DNA of 64,000 nt from Yamagishiella unicocca (GCA_003116995.1 BDSL01000112.1:124001-188000), one strand, 5' to 3'. Positions 1 to 11,600 are shown, counted from the first letter of the stretch. Made by a program: numbers and translations. Notes: a model not told the origin generated them from the sequence alone.

Positions 1-651
1 TGATAGGTGGACAGAGGGCTTCGTGCCCTGCAGGTAGCGCAACCCGGCATCAAAAGCGTATGCTCAGCTGGCTGCGGTCACCCGACTATGTGGTCAAAGA
101 AGTTCACTTGCGTTATGCATGACACCGGCTGGGAAATCGTGCGAACCGTCTTCATTACAGCATCGGGGCGCAGTCCGCAATCTGCAGCGGGGCAGCCCCC
201 TGCAAGCGTCACTGCCCAATTCTGCACAGTCCCGCCACTTTACGCTTCGGAGCCACGGATACGCACCGCGACAACGCTATGTACGACCTAACTGTACGTA
301 CGACCCGAGGACACGAGACCGCACGTGGATCACGGTTGCGGTTTGTTTATTAAGGGCCACGTAATTATGGGGGTCCAACGCACCGCTGTTGGCCCCAATC
401 AGAGCTTCTCGCTCTACGGCGTAAGTGCCAGCTAGGGCGCGTGCTTGGAAATGCCAGCACGGCAGCAGCTTCAAGAGGTCATAAAACATCGAACAGCAGG
501 CACACATAGTGAGGCCCCTGCGTGGTCTTATTAAGGAGGACGATACGTCCGGCGTGCGAACTCAGCACGGTATGTATAGGAAGGGGGCCGTGTAGCGTTC
601 GCCGAGCGCCACCAAGGGCACGATCGGCTCCTCGCAGACATCGAGCTTGGC
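1..651. other. No gene recognised
   Basis: Both strands have only short overlapping open frames with no recognisable motif. The stretch lies 3' of the zinc-ribbon gene, whose stop is at 652-654, so it probably includes that gene's 3' UTR. Confidence 0.5.
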
Positions 652-2300
652 TTAGAACTCAGACTTGCCGCACTTGCTGCACTTGCTGCAAGGCATAACG
701 AGGAGAAGGGGTTGAACAGGGAGTGGCAAACAGGGTTTTAGGTGCCGAGGAAGCAGGCTCGCTAGCAGGCGCACGGCGTGCACCATTCCACCCCGAGCAT
801 GCCACATCAATCGTATCCAACACGGGCCGAGAGTGCATACCGGTATACCACATAAGAGTGTCCAACACGCGCCGGGAGTGCATACCGGTATGCTGAGGGA
901 GACATGTGACGATAACGCCGAGCACGCACACATACACCGCGGCGGGAACGATGCATAGCCTTGATTGACCGCGAGCTTTCTGGTTCCGGCAGAACACATT
1001 CCCTAAACTGCAAACACGAAAACGCCTGGTTTCTCAGCGGGACAGTGCGGAGGGTAAGGATCTACACGTATTTCAGAGCTGAGGTGGAGGCCCCACACAC
1101 GCCTCCTCCTGGTGGACAGAGGATGAGTAGGTACCGTCACGGCGCCTCGGTACAAATGTGGCCCGGACGGCGTTTTGCGCCGCACCTGCGCTTTCGCTTC
1201 CATGGCAAGGAGGACGACAACCCACGCACCTGAACTTGAAGGTGTGCTTCTGGCCGTCGGTGCACAGGCCACCCTTGGCGCTGCCAGGCGAGACCGTCTT
1301 GCCGTAGCCCTCGCCAGCACCGCACTTGCTGCGAGGGGGCAGTAGGGGTCGTGGCGTCAGCGGGAGAGGCAGGGTTCGGATGGCTGCGCTACAATCAGAA
1401 GCGCGGGGGCGCTGTTGTCTAAAGTTGGTACGCACAGGACTGAACAAACATGGGATGCGCCCTTAGAACCAAGGTAGTAGAACGGTAAGACAGTTTGTAT
1501 CGGTCCAGCATCTGGGTTAGATCGGAATGCGCTTAAGAAGGTTTGCTCGTGTTTGAAGCCTGTTTTGCCAGCATTGAGCATAAGGCGGATCGATACTATG
1601 GAGACGCCAAAAGCCTGCAGTTGAGATCGCGACTCCTGTTAGGGTTTGCCATGTCAGCGAAGCAGGAGACATCGGGTTTTACGCTGCAAGATTTTCGGCC
1701 CAGTAACCAAGCCGCCGATGTCAGCGAGGTGAACAGGGTTTGTGCCTTATTGGTACAGCTATCGCGACAGGGATACTTGTTTCCGTCCGATACTTTACAT
1801 ATGGCTTAGCTCTGTAGGTTATCAAGAAGCTGCCAGCGGAGGCTATGGGTGATGACTAGACTTTTGACGCGTCATCCGAACATGTTTCGTTACGGAATTG
1901 CATGCAGCCGGAACAAGTGCCCTTCCAAGTACTCCCGGGGATCAACCCAATGCATGTGTCCATGGTTTGAGTTTACACTGACAGTCTGAACAAAGGTACG
2001 CCCCGGCCACTTCGACATGCTACTTCGGAAGGTCGACCCCTAATCCTCACTTTTCCCGACTCACCTGCACTTTCCGAACTTCCATGTGTGTGCGCCTCCC
2101 TTTGAGCATTCACCGCTCGTGGATTCGCAGGCGTCGCTGGCCTTCGACTTGAATGTCGACGCCTCGCCAGGCTGACGCTTGGGCACCGCCCCACCCCCGG
2201 CCAGGGGCGCAAGACACTTGGGGCACTCGTTCTTTCCATACTTGTCCAGCCAGCCGTAGTTGCACGTAGGACACTCCTTGCGGACCTCCTTGGTGGCCAT
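652..2300 (-). CDS. Small duplicated zinc-ribbon-like protein, 3 exons
   Basis: Function unknown. Three exons join in phase: 2300-2065, 1328-1230 and 685-652, giving 122 residues. The N-terminus starts [20 protein letters not shown] and holds a CPTC...CPKC pair typical of a zinc ribbon. Two copies of a second module follow, of the form C-x-G-G-x-x-HT(W/F)KF-x-K-C-S-K-C-G. Copy 1 ([12 protein letters not shown]) spans the exon 1/exon 2 junction and copy 2 (HTFKFSKCSKCG) spans the exon 2/exon 3 junction, so each module is cut at the same place by an intron in the same phase. Read without splicing, exon 1 would stop one codon past the first module; restoring the GTGAGT donor extends it into a matching sequence, which is strong support for the model. 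The last intron has two acceptors 9 bp apart (685 or 676); the upstream one matches copy 1. Intron 1 (1329-2064) and intron 2 (686-1229) contain nothing recognised. The Cys pattern suggests zinc binding; the partner and location are unknown. Confidence 0.78.
806..895. repeat. Short direct duplication in intron 2 of the zinc-ribbon gene
   Basis: Two imperfect copies, roughly 45 bp apart, share the core GAGTGCATACCGGTAT preceded by a TCCAACACG box. They lie wholly within the predicted intron and have no evident function. Confidence 0.6.
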
Positions 2301-2869
2301 TGTATCGTGTTGGTTAGTTCGTTTCTTGCTTCACTGCACAGTTATTTCTAAAATAGGTCTGTGTACGCAAATGGTATTGGATGCAGATATTGTAAAATAC
2401 ACGTTTGCGGCCGACTGGAAGGTCGGTCCCTGTCGTGCGAAACTGGAATCCGAACGGCACATGAATTGGTACCCAGCTCGGACATGCTCAGCAAACTGCC
2501 TAACACATACGTATATTCATGTTATGCATTCCAGAACATGCAGTATCATGACGTTTCTGGAGATACACACGCCTGCAACCGGGCTCTGCAAATTATGCTC
2601 CAACGACGCCAGCAAGCCCAGAGACCTTACCAAGGATAATCATGCCTGCAAATGTTAGTAATGGTGTAATCGACACCTAATACTGTGTATGCCTGCGATG
2701 CACCACGGCCGAGAACCAGGTCATCCAAGGTCGTCTGACTAATATCGGATTTGCTGTTCTACAGGGAATACAGGGATTCTAGACCCTTATCGTCTCTCAT
2801 CGCAGCCGTGGTTTCGCGCATAGCCAACGCGCTCCAGAGTCGGCTCGCTGTTCTGTGCTCCTGTCTCCC
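2301..2869. other. Upstream region of the zinc-ribbon gene, no gene seen
   Basis: The stretch lies between the start codon of the zinc-ribbon gene and the 3' end of the recombinase remnant. It is more AT-rich than its surroundings and has only short open frames without family motifs. It presumably holds the promoter of the zinc-ribbon gene; no specific element is identified. Confidence 0.4.
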
Positions 2870-4204
2870 TTAACCTGTAATCTCGTGGCTCGATGCTGAG
2901 GATGGGCGGTTTTGGTGCTGAAAGCTGGAAGCGAGAGGAACGGGGAGCGACTGCCAAGGGCCCTTACACTGCAGACCGAAGAGATACCGCTCACCGGCGA
3001 GGCCCAGGCGGCGGGTGACTTCGCGTTTTGCTGCTGTGTCGCGCCGCGTGTAATGTTGGACCATGGCGTCCGTGCGCCACCGGCCGTGCGCCTGTCGCAG
3101 CTCGGCGGGCACGCCGTGGCCTGCCGCTGTGCTATTCCCACCGATGCGCATCGAGTGCGATGTGATGTTGCGCGTGACGCCGGCTTGTGGCAGTATCTTC
3201 AACAGGCGAGAGCGGAAAGCCCCGTACGACAAAGAGTGCACCGGCGCATCCCGCGTGCCTGTCAAGCTACCCGCTAGGTAGCCGCCCCGTTGGTTCCGGC
3301 CTTAGCAGGGGCCCAGCATCCTCGACCACCGAAGCAGGCACCCTTTGGTAGCCGCCTCGTGTGAGCAAGCGCTCAGTGAGCCCCACAGGACAGCAGGGGC
3401 GGGCTGCCCGAGCGCGCTATCACCACCCAGTGGCCCTGCATGAGCTAGTCAGTCTTGGAGCGGGGGATGAACACTTCCATGTGCGAAGCTGTGATGACCA
3501 GCAGGTCCTCATGCACGCATATCTCAGTGGTGTTGTCGAACCGAAAGAAGCCGGAGAACATGACAGCCACAGCTGCCACCATCATTAAGTAGTCGAGGCA
3601 CGCCTCCTGTCCGTCAACTAAGCGGGCCAGAGCCACGATGTCTTCTGGCTCCAAAGCATCACGCTGTAGGGCCTGCCGTGCAGGCGCTTGTCTGCCAGGG
3701 TGCGGACGATGCCGCATGCCGGGTAGTCGGTTGGTGAGGCTTTGCAGGCCATGCGGAAGTGGGTGCTGATGGCTGCACTCGCCAGGCGGATACGGCCCGG
3801 ACCCACGCCGTCTGCCCGAGCTGTGTTTCTTAGAGCCAGGAGGTACAGGGCTACGAGCTCTCCCGGGTGTCATAGATGTCGAATTCGAACTTGTGCGACT
3901 CCCACCAGCTCCGGAATTGGCCCCAGGCGGCCGTGTAGTCCTTCACGGTCCGCGGGGCTAGGGAGCCTGTTGCTTCCTCCACCAGCTGTGCGGCCAGCGC
4001 CTGGAGTTCCTCATCGGCCCCGCCGCCCAGGGGGCCGAGGAGTGCGCCCGTGCGGGCGGCTAGGTCTGCACGCGATGGGCGACCGGGTCGGCAGGGATGC
4101 GGACGCGATCGGGGCTGGGTGCCGCAAAATCGATACGACGGGGGAGGAGCGCCTACTTCTCGTGCTGCTCGCTGCGCTTCCCGACTCGGACCGAAAAAAC
4201 ACAA
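2870..4204 (-). pseudogene. DIRS-type tyrosine recombinase, frameshifted remnant
   Basis: The region is a decayed integrase of a DIRS-like retrotransposon. Reading down the minus strand, it starts with a core-binding domain (around 4000-3850, LAPRTVKDYTAAWGQFRSWW). After a frameshift near 3850 it continues as VALYLLALRNTARADG. The catalytic domain with the first arginine (MFSGFFRFDNTTEI, about 3560) follows in a third frame. There is another frameshift near 3400 and then the C-terminal block. That block has HSMRIGG (His and second Arg), AHGRW (second His) and HYTRRD (the nucleophile Tyr). All catalytic positions of the tyrosine-recombinase fold are therefore still visible, but at least three frame breaks make an active product unlikely. 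RNase H and methyltransferase-like sequence lies upstream on the same strand (about 7640-6780), the order expected for DIRS elements. Confidence 0.8.
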
Positions 4205-5656
4205 AATTGCAAAAATTCACACGTTCCGAGTCGCAAATCGGCCGTTACAACTTTGGCGCCCTCGTTTGGCCACATTTGGAAGTGCGCTCAGCCACTGGTG
4301 GTTGGTGCGGCGCGCGAGTGGGAGTGCATAGTCGCGCACGTGCCATTTGGGAAGCCGCGTGTGTGAGCTGCGTGTAAACTCAGAGACGCATGGGGCTGCC
4401 CCTGTTCCATAAGCTGCCTCTGGGCGCACACGGTTTCACACGGTTGACAGTTGGGCTCCAGCGCGGGTGGGACTCGCTGGAGTGCACGACAGGCGCTGGG
4501 GGGCACGCGCGGGCGGGGCGCAGAGGCGGCTCGCAGGAAACTCGGCGGTAATTCGCGCGAAACTCAGGTAAAACTCATGCGAAACTCGCCCAAAACTGGA
4601 GTGAAACCGAGAAGTGGCCATTCTTGCGGGCGCCGCTCCAACCTTGCTAGCGTATAATTAGCTGTAAACATTATCGTATTTATTGGGATAGTGAACGTTG
4701 GGGGTAAGCCGCTCCGCGCTCGTCCATTTTGGATCGCCTTGCGCAGCGCGCAATAAGCGTCGGGGCACAGGTCCTCCTGCAGCTGCTTCGCAGGCAGCCA
4801 GAGCTAGAAAGCGGCTTCCTGCTGCTTTTAGGGTGGTCTGGCATTCCTGACACAGGCTGTTTCACAGCCGCTCAGGCTCTGGAGGGGTCTGCACAGGCCT
4901 CTGAAGGGCTCTGAAGGGCTCTGGAGGGCTCTGGAGGGCTTTGGAGGTTGGTAACGCGTATGCTTGGCGGGCCAGTACCCGGTTGGCCCACTATCCAGTT
5001 GCAAAGGCCGTGGCAGCCCACGCCATGCCGAAAGCCAGTCGAGGTGGGTATTACGGATTTAACAAAGTCCAGACGTTGAATATTTGGCAGGCCGGCAGCA
5101 CCGCACCACAGCCCAACAGTCGTACACCTAACATGGAGCACAACCCAGCACAAGCCCAGCCATCCACAGACCACCAGCACTTACTGGAATTCACCACTAG
5201 CCCACGTACCCCGCAGCGCTTTAGCACCTCTAACTGCCGCGAGAGGAAGGCACGCGGATGCCGCGTGCCTGTGGCAAGCTGGGTCAGTTGCTGGGCTATT
5301 CACATCAGGTTGTATGGCTGAGTGCGGCTCAGTCTGAGTCCGGCACGCAAGCGGCCTGCGTGCCGAAGGAGAACATGGGCTGCGCCAGCACACAAGTGAG
5401 CACCGGCAAGTTCCCAATCCAGCACCGGCAAGGCATGAGAAGTGGCACAGTGCACCATGCAGTGGGTGCATGGGCGCGAGGGCACCTAGGCCCGAGTGGC
5501 TTCACCGGTACTCTGCTCGCTTGCACAGCAGCCAGGTCGCATCCGAGCGCCCTCAAAACAACAGCCGCCGTCGGAGCAATGTCGCATCCTAGTCAGCAAA
5601 CGTGCCTCATCCCGTGGGCCCTCAAAACGACAGCAGTTTACACACACAGTTGCGCA
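4205..5656. other. Interior of the DIRS-like remnant, no intact gene
   Basis: No continuous coding sequence is recognised. It lies between the recombinase remnant and the zinc-finger fragment. An 11-bp-type repeat sits at about 4873-4950. The open frames seen on the plus strand have no motif and overlap each other. Confidence 0.4.
4873..4950. repeat. Short GGGCTCTGGAG-type tandem repeat
   Basis: About six imperfect units of GGGCTCTGGAG / GGGCTCTGAAG follow one another. It is a simple minisatellite inside the transposon remnant. Confidence 0.75.
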
Positions 5657-5900
5657 CTACTTGCGCCGGCGCTCCCACTCGTAGCACGCGCCGCACATGC
5701 CATGCCTGTACCTGGCGGCATTGGTGCCACACTTGCAGCAGCAGCCGTCGGGGCCCAGCAGCGCCGCTGCCGCCTTGCAACGCGCCGCCACGAAGGCCCG
5801 AGGTTCAGCCGCACTCAGAAAGTGCGCAACGGCGGCTCCTGGGCTGTCGACCCGCCGCTGCCAGGGTTGCCTCCGTGGCCGCTCTCCCTGCTGCGCACCC
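5657..5900 (-). CDS. Fragment ending in a CxxC...CxxC zinc finger, unassigned
   Basis: An open minus-strand frame ends at 5657 with CCKCGTNAARYRHGMCGACY followed by EWERRRK and a stop. The spacing is C-x2-C-x11-C-x2-C, and the G-T...R-x-G...C-x-A-C layout faintly recalls a shortened GATA-type finger. Upstream the frame stays open and Ala/Arg-rich with no clear start, so this may be a last exon or a transposon-encoded fragment, given that it lies inside the DIRS-like remnant. I do not recognise the family. The finger is seen directly; a DNA- or RNA-binding role would be inference. Confidence 0.35.
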
Positions 5901-6152
5901 GGGGGAACTGCTCTTGTGGCGCACCTCTATGCGTGCAGGCAGAGCGGCTCCAGGTCCACTGGGCAGCCCTCGCCCCTCGGGCACAAGCAGCCGCCAGGGA
6001 CCTCAGGTGGACCTGCGAAGGCAAGGGCGGGACCGCGATGAGGAGCTGGAAAAGAAAACTATCCTGCTCCCTTCTCGAACTACTCTCTCTTCCCCCTGCC
6101 CTCGGACCCGCCCAGTCAGCCCCCTCTCAGCAGCTCACCGTCTACAGGAGTC

Positions 6153-6693
6153 CGAAATACGCTGCCACGGGAACCATGGCCACGGCCACGAGCAGCGCCA
6201 CCATCAGAGCCACAGCTCCAAGCAGCTTCATGATGAACTGATCCCTTCCTATGAGCAGTTTGTCCTTACTTGTGATTTCATCGTAATTGCTTGCGATTTC
6301 ATTGTCCTTGCTTGCGATTACGTTCCGCAAGCGTTCATTTTCAGCGTCCCGCTCGTCGCTGCCGGCGTCGGAAGAGCTGCTTGGCATCGTCCTTGACGTT
6401 CGCCTCCTTCGACCAGGACAAGCGGCGTCGAAGGAGGCGAACGTCAAGGACGATGCCAAGCAGCTCTTCCGACGCCGGCAGCGACGAGCGGGACGCTGAA
6501 AATGAACGCTTGCGGAACGTAATCGCAAGCAAGGACAATGAAATCGCAAGCAATTACGATGAAATCACAAGTAAGGACAAACTGCTCATAGGAAGGGATC
6601 AGTTCATCATGAAGCTGCTTGGAGCTGTGGCTCTGATGGTGGCGCTGCTCGTGGCCGTGGCCGTGGCCATTGTTCCCGTGGCAGCGTATTTCG
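6153..6693. repeat. Near-perfect inverted repeat, arms about 260 bp, 13-bp spacer
   Basis: The left arm (6153-6413) is almost the exact reverse complement of the right arm (6427-6693), with only a few small indels near the outer ends; the spacer is 6414-6426. A transcript across it would form a very long hairpin. Each arm, read outward from the centre, encodes the same peptide: a charged heptad-like segment (ENERLRNVIASKDNEIAS) followed by a hydrophobic stretch (LLGAVALMVALLVAVA). Beyond the right arm, parts of the sequence are repeated again to about 6780. It sits between the methyltransferase-like and recombinase parts of the DIRS-like remnant, so it may be an insertion or a rearrangement of it. 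Confidence 0.9.
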
Positions 6694-6869
6694 AAATCGC
6701 AAGGAATTACGATGAAATCACAAGTAAGGACAAACTGCTCATAGCAATTACGATGAAATCACAAGAAAGGACAAACTGCTCCGCTTTGGGTGCGGAGTTC
6801 GCAGTGGAGCCGGGCAGGAGAAGATCGCTTGCGCGGCCCAGCATCACTACCCCCTGGACGCAACCCTGA
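6427..6869 (+). CDS. Possible coiled-coil plus membrane-segment peptide in the inverted repeat
   Basis: The plus-strand frame gives MPSSSSDAGSDERDAENERL, then a stretch rich in Asn, Lys, Asp and Glu with repeated ASKDNEIAS / DEITSKDKLL units. One strongly hydrophobic helix follows (LLGAVALMVALLVAVAVAIV), and then a second partial copy of the DEITSKDKLL unit. The same peptide is encoded on the minus strand by the left arm (6413 down to about 6153). The composition suggests a short coiled coil anchored in a membrane. No family is recognised, and there is no evidence of expression. Confidence 0.3.
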
Positions 6870-7640
6870 AACCAGACACCATCGGTGGTGAGCCGGGCCC
6901 ACCAGTCCCCGGTCGGCCAGTAAGGTGCGATGAGGCACACGCGTGCCTTGCAGTCTCGGCGTGCTGGATCACCTTTAGGATCATGCCGAAAGGCGGATTG
7001 GCCCAGCAGCGCCTCCCCCACGAGAACCGGAAGGTGTCGATCCCCGACGTGTCAGGTCTGAAGAACCGTGAGTAGTACGTCGGAAGTTGGTGGTTGGTGC
7101 GTGACGCGAAAAGGTCGATTTCGAAAGGGCCCCACTTCGAGCTCAGCAAGCGGAACGCGCTGGGGTGGAGTTTCCAGTCGTCGGTGTCCCGCAGCTTTGA
7201 GAGGAAATCCGCTAACATGTTTTTTTCGCGCGGCCGCCACTCCGCTTGCAGGTGGATGCCATGCTCGAAACAGAACCAGTGCAGCTTACACGCGGCCTTG
7301 TGGGAGTTGTCCGCTTTTGCTGATCCTTTATTCACGATGTTCGCCGCGTTGAGGTTGTCGGTAAGGACATTTACAGCCTGGCCTGAAAGGCCCGTGGGGC
7401 TGTTGAACGACTGAACGGTTAGGAGAGTAGCGCGGAGCTCCTGCGGCGTGGAGCCCATCTTGCTGTAGACGGCTGTCCAATTGCCGCGGGCGGCAGCAGG
7501 CTTTCCGTCCAGGCGCACCAGCCGCCCAAGGAAGCTGGTCCTGTCTTTGCTGCAGCAGGAGGACAAGGTGGACGTAAAGGCTGCCATCAAAGCACTCAAG
7601 CCCCTGATCCGCCGTGCCCACCTCCGCACGGGCTTGAATA
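6780..7640 (-). pseudogene. DIRS-type RNase H / methyltransferase-like remnant
   Basis: The minus-strand frame has the RNase H features VLTDNLNAANIVNKGSAK and WRPREKNMLADFLSK. These are followed by WGPFEIDLFASRTNHQLPTY and CWANPPFGMILKVIQHAE, the NPPF-containing segment found after RNase H in DIRS polyproteins. After HAETARHA the product continues in another frame as RVCLIAPYWPTGDWWARL, showing a frameshift near 6930. The reverse transcriptase that should precede it is missing upstream of about 7640, so the copy is 5' truncated. Together with the recombinase at 2870-4204 this makes one decayed element on the minus strand. Confidence 0.8.
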
Positions 7641-7666
7641 GAATATCTGCCTGGCCACGGCAACAA

Positions 7667-8608
7667 TTTTGGCGATTATTTTCAGCGGACTCCTGTATCT
7701 TAACGTGCCAAGTGCGATTAGTGCTTCCAGGATGTTGCTGCGCACCTCCATCGGTACCGCTTCTCGTTTTAATCGAATGATGTACACTTTATGATGCCGA
7801 CATGCCTCATTACGCAAGTCCCCACGAGACGAAGCAACTACCACATCTGTGTTCGATGGCGTTGGCACTTTACCATCAGCAAGCATGCCCCGACTCACGT
7901 TACATAAGTGCCATTGTGCCCGCCGCGGTCTTCGCCCAACTCTCTGCGCCCACCACTGACGGCTGCCATGGACACAATAAGCCTACTAGGACCCCAAACA
8001 CATTTGTTGGACGCAGCCTGAGGCTTTCTGGGGCCTTATGCAACGTGATGAAGAGCTTCTCTTGTCATTTCAAATACAAAGGTGGGACCGGACGCTCGGG
8101 TTGGCGGTCTAGATATGAGCGGTAATTTGTCCATAACCGTCTTTTTACGACTGCGTGAATTAATCGTCATCATCCTTCAGCGCGCACACTTCCCTGCGTA
8201 AATGAAATTCTGTTCACAGTGGTCAACAACTCCTTTTATGTACAAGCTCTCAAGTAGCCGATGTAGCAAATGGAAAGCGTCAGCGGAGAGGCACCCCTTG
8301 TCCAGTAAAGCATATGGCTCATGCTCGTCGGAAGGACCTTGCGAAACTGATCACTGCCCACATGACCATACTGTCAACCACCCCAGCAACGTCGCACTGC
8401 TGCTGCAGCTCATTCTATTCCCACGGCGCCCGGTAGTCCAGACGCAAGTCCACCCGCAGACACAAAACCATAAGATTGTACGAAACAACGCCTCTCTAAG
8501 GTACAACACAACACCCTCTTTCCAATCGCCCCCTGATCAACCCGCTATCCCCACCAACCTACAACCGTATCCACAACCACCCTTACCCTGCATAGTACTC
8601 CATTCCCC
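7667..8608. other. Intergenic, 3' of FtsZ2
   Basis: Only short frames without motifs are present. The part next to 8609 is presumably the FtsZ2 3' UTR. Nothing else is identified. Confidence 0.4.
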
Positions 8609-11600
8609 TTACTTGCCCTGCAGCCGCCGGCGGCGCAAGAAGGCGGGGATCTCCACGCCGCTCGCCGTCATCTCGACAGTGCCGCTGGCGCCGGCAGGAC
8701 CGACCTCACCACCGGCCCGCAGGCCGCCGAGGCCTTGGTTTAGGCCCATTGGCCGCGAGAATTCCTGCGGTTGCCGGGGTACCGCCTCCGGCGACTCGCT
8801 TGGCGCCGGTGGCGCCGCTGGGCGCTGCTGGGCAGCCAAGGACGCACGCCGCGCCGAGTTCGAGTCATTGAGTGCGCCGAGCTCGGGCTCGAGTTGGCCA
8901 AAACCAGTGGCGATGATTGTGATTGACACCGTGTCATCTGGCAGGGTGTTGTCGATGACGGCGCCGAAGATCAGGTTGGCGTTCGGATCCACCATGTCGT
9001 AGATGATCTCAGCGGCCTCATTGACCTGTGGATAAAAACAGATCAGACGCGGGTTGATCGCGCGTGGTGAAGGCAGCACATGAGTGCGAGTAGCAAACGG
9101 TGTGTCCAAGACTTACAAGCCAACAAGCCGCAATCGGTACCCACGCATCAGACAATTAATAAATTCCACTAGGGCATCCGTCTTAAGTCTAGGGGACCGC
9201 CGCTGTCACCAGGCTTGCAGAAACGTACCTCATGGAGCGTCAGGTTGGGCGGGCCAGTGATGTTCCAGACAACGCCGGTGGCGCGATCGATGCCCACCTC
9301 CAGCAGAGGCGAGGCAATGGCGCGCAGGGCGGCGTCATGCGCGCGAGCGGGACCAGCTGTAGGCGCATGCGTGGATACAAGACAGGGAATTAGGGGGACG
9401 TCGGGTAGTGATGGGGAAGCATGTTGCGGGGCGGGGTGGACGGAATGCGGGGCCACACATTTGCAACCCCACTGGCATGCAGCACGGAAAAGTGACGGCG
9501 GCACAACCTAGTGACCGAGGGCAGCAGTTTATGCGTGGTACAAATGCCCTTTGTGCGCCCATTAGGTACAAAGTGACAAGGCACATGTAAAGTTGGCTCA
9601 ACCGGCCATGGGCTACGCAGCTTGAAGCCAGCCCCCCCACTTACATCCGTAACCCTGCCCCATGAGCGAAGAGCCAGCCCCCGCCATGATGGTGCGCACA
9701 TCCGCGAAGTCGACATTGACCAGGCCGGGAACCTAGGGTTCGGAAGGGTCCAGGAGGGGCTTTGAAGAGGATGGGTGAAATAGAGAGCTGCGACGGGGTA
9801 GATGCAGTCACGGCGTGGATGCAGTCACGGGGTACATACAGTACGGGGTACATGCAGTCACGGCGTGGATGCGTAGCGGAGCCGGAGATGGTAAGTGTGT
9901 GAGCACTTTGGACTCGCGTGTCCTTACCGTAATAATCTCGCTGATCCCCTTGACGCCCTGGCGCAACACATCATCAGCGATCTTGAAGGCGTCCCTAATG
10001 GGTACGTTGCTGTCCATGGCTGTTGGAGGAGGGAGAGCATGAGGGTGAAGCAAAGCGGGATGAGCGTGCAACTATGGAATGCCTGGGTATGCAGCAGGTT
10101 GCTTATACAGACTACCAAATAGTCACACGAAGGCGCGACCGAAGCATGCCACATGCCACCAATTACACCATATGTAACAATCGATTTTTGGAGTATGCGC
10201 GACAGTATACTGCAGGGCACGCACCAGATAGCAGGCGATCGTTCGGAATAACAATGAGCGTGTCCACCGCGGCGCGCAGATTAGCCAGAGCGATGCGCGC
10301 CTGGACAGTGTAAACAGGGGCGGGGCCGGGGCGGGCAATGTAAGACGGTCTTTCGTCGGCGAAGGGAGGCGAGGCGCCAGCGGCGGGAAGACGTGAGGGT
10401 ATGCGAGGATACGCCAGCTCAAGAGGTGAGTACAGTGTATACCGTCCATACTCAGGGCCATACAAGACCGCATCACCCAGGACCCCTGCCAACAGCTCCT
10501 CTATCACCTGCTGCGCGCGCTGCCTGCCCTCGAAAGTGAACGGAGTCGTCACAATGCCAACGGTGAGAATGCCCATCTCACGCGCGACCTGAGCCACGAC
10601 GGGGGCGGCTCCGCTGCCCGTGCCACCGCCCATGCCCGCCTGCATGGAGTAGCACGCAACAGAGGCATGGTTTGGAGGCTGAGGCTCAGAGGCTCAATCA
10701 TCCAGCGTTCGGTCGTCATCAAGCCGTAGGCAACACTGAAGTAGGCTCCCAAGTCCACGCCAGTTTCGGAGCCCTTCGATCTTATGCTCCAGCGTCAGGC
10801 CCATGCCTGTATACGTCGTAATTACCCATGTTCCGGATAACATTGCTGGAGAATTCCGTCTTGAGCCGAGCCGCGAAGGGGCAACGGGACGACGTCTGTC
10901 TATGCATGGCATTATGGAATTTACCCGGTCACTCACCGTCACAAAGACCATATCTGTGTTTAAGAGGGCGGCTGCAATGGCTTCCCGGCTCTCCTGGGCA
11001 GCTTTCTGCGAGCCACAAAGAAGAAACGTACGTATTACAGACACGACTGCGGCGGCATTGATGGTGGTACCCGGATGGGTTCGCACCGCTGGAATCGGCC
11101 AGCTGTCGTCGTACCGACATGGCGTGCAGCTGAAACTGTACCCACCGCGCCAATCTCGGGGTTGCCACCAGCTCCCAGGCCACGCGTAAGCTTGGTGCCT
11201 ACTTGCACCTTCTTGTTGCCATCCACTGGCGAGGTCGCCAGAGCCTACGTTTAAAAATATGGTTCAGGGATTCCTTACTATTGCTCTCAGCTCAACACTG
11301 GCCATATCAGGTTGGCAGCCTCGCTTGAGAAGCCTGCCACGAAGCGACCCATACCTGCGCGTCCGTGTTGGCGATCCAGAACTCCACACCTTGCACGTCA
11401 CTGTGCACCATGTTGTTCACAGCGTTCGACCCACCGCCGCCCACACCGAAGACCTGGCGCCAATAACAATCGAAAGTGTTGAGCGCGTTCGCCTGTCACG
11501 AGCCATCGCAGAGGCAGCTGAATCTATGGAAGAAGTTATGAGTTTTACCAACCTTAATGATGGCCTGGTCGCTGCTTGCGGCAACACGAAGCATGGTGCG

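Noticed and set aside
1543..1809. 88-codon plus-strand ORF in intron 1 of the zinc-ribbon gene
   Set aside because: No family similarity recognised and no supporting signals.
5258..6241. 327-codon plus-strand ORF
   Set aside because: Antisense to the zinc-finger fragment and running into the inverted repeat; composition is that of chance frames in GC-rich DNA.
8202..9002. 266-codon plus-strand ORF
   Set aside because: It is antisense to the last FtsZ2 exon and its 3' flank.
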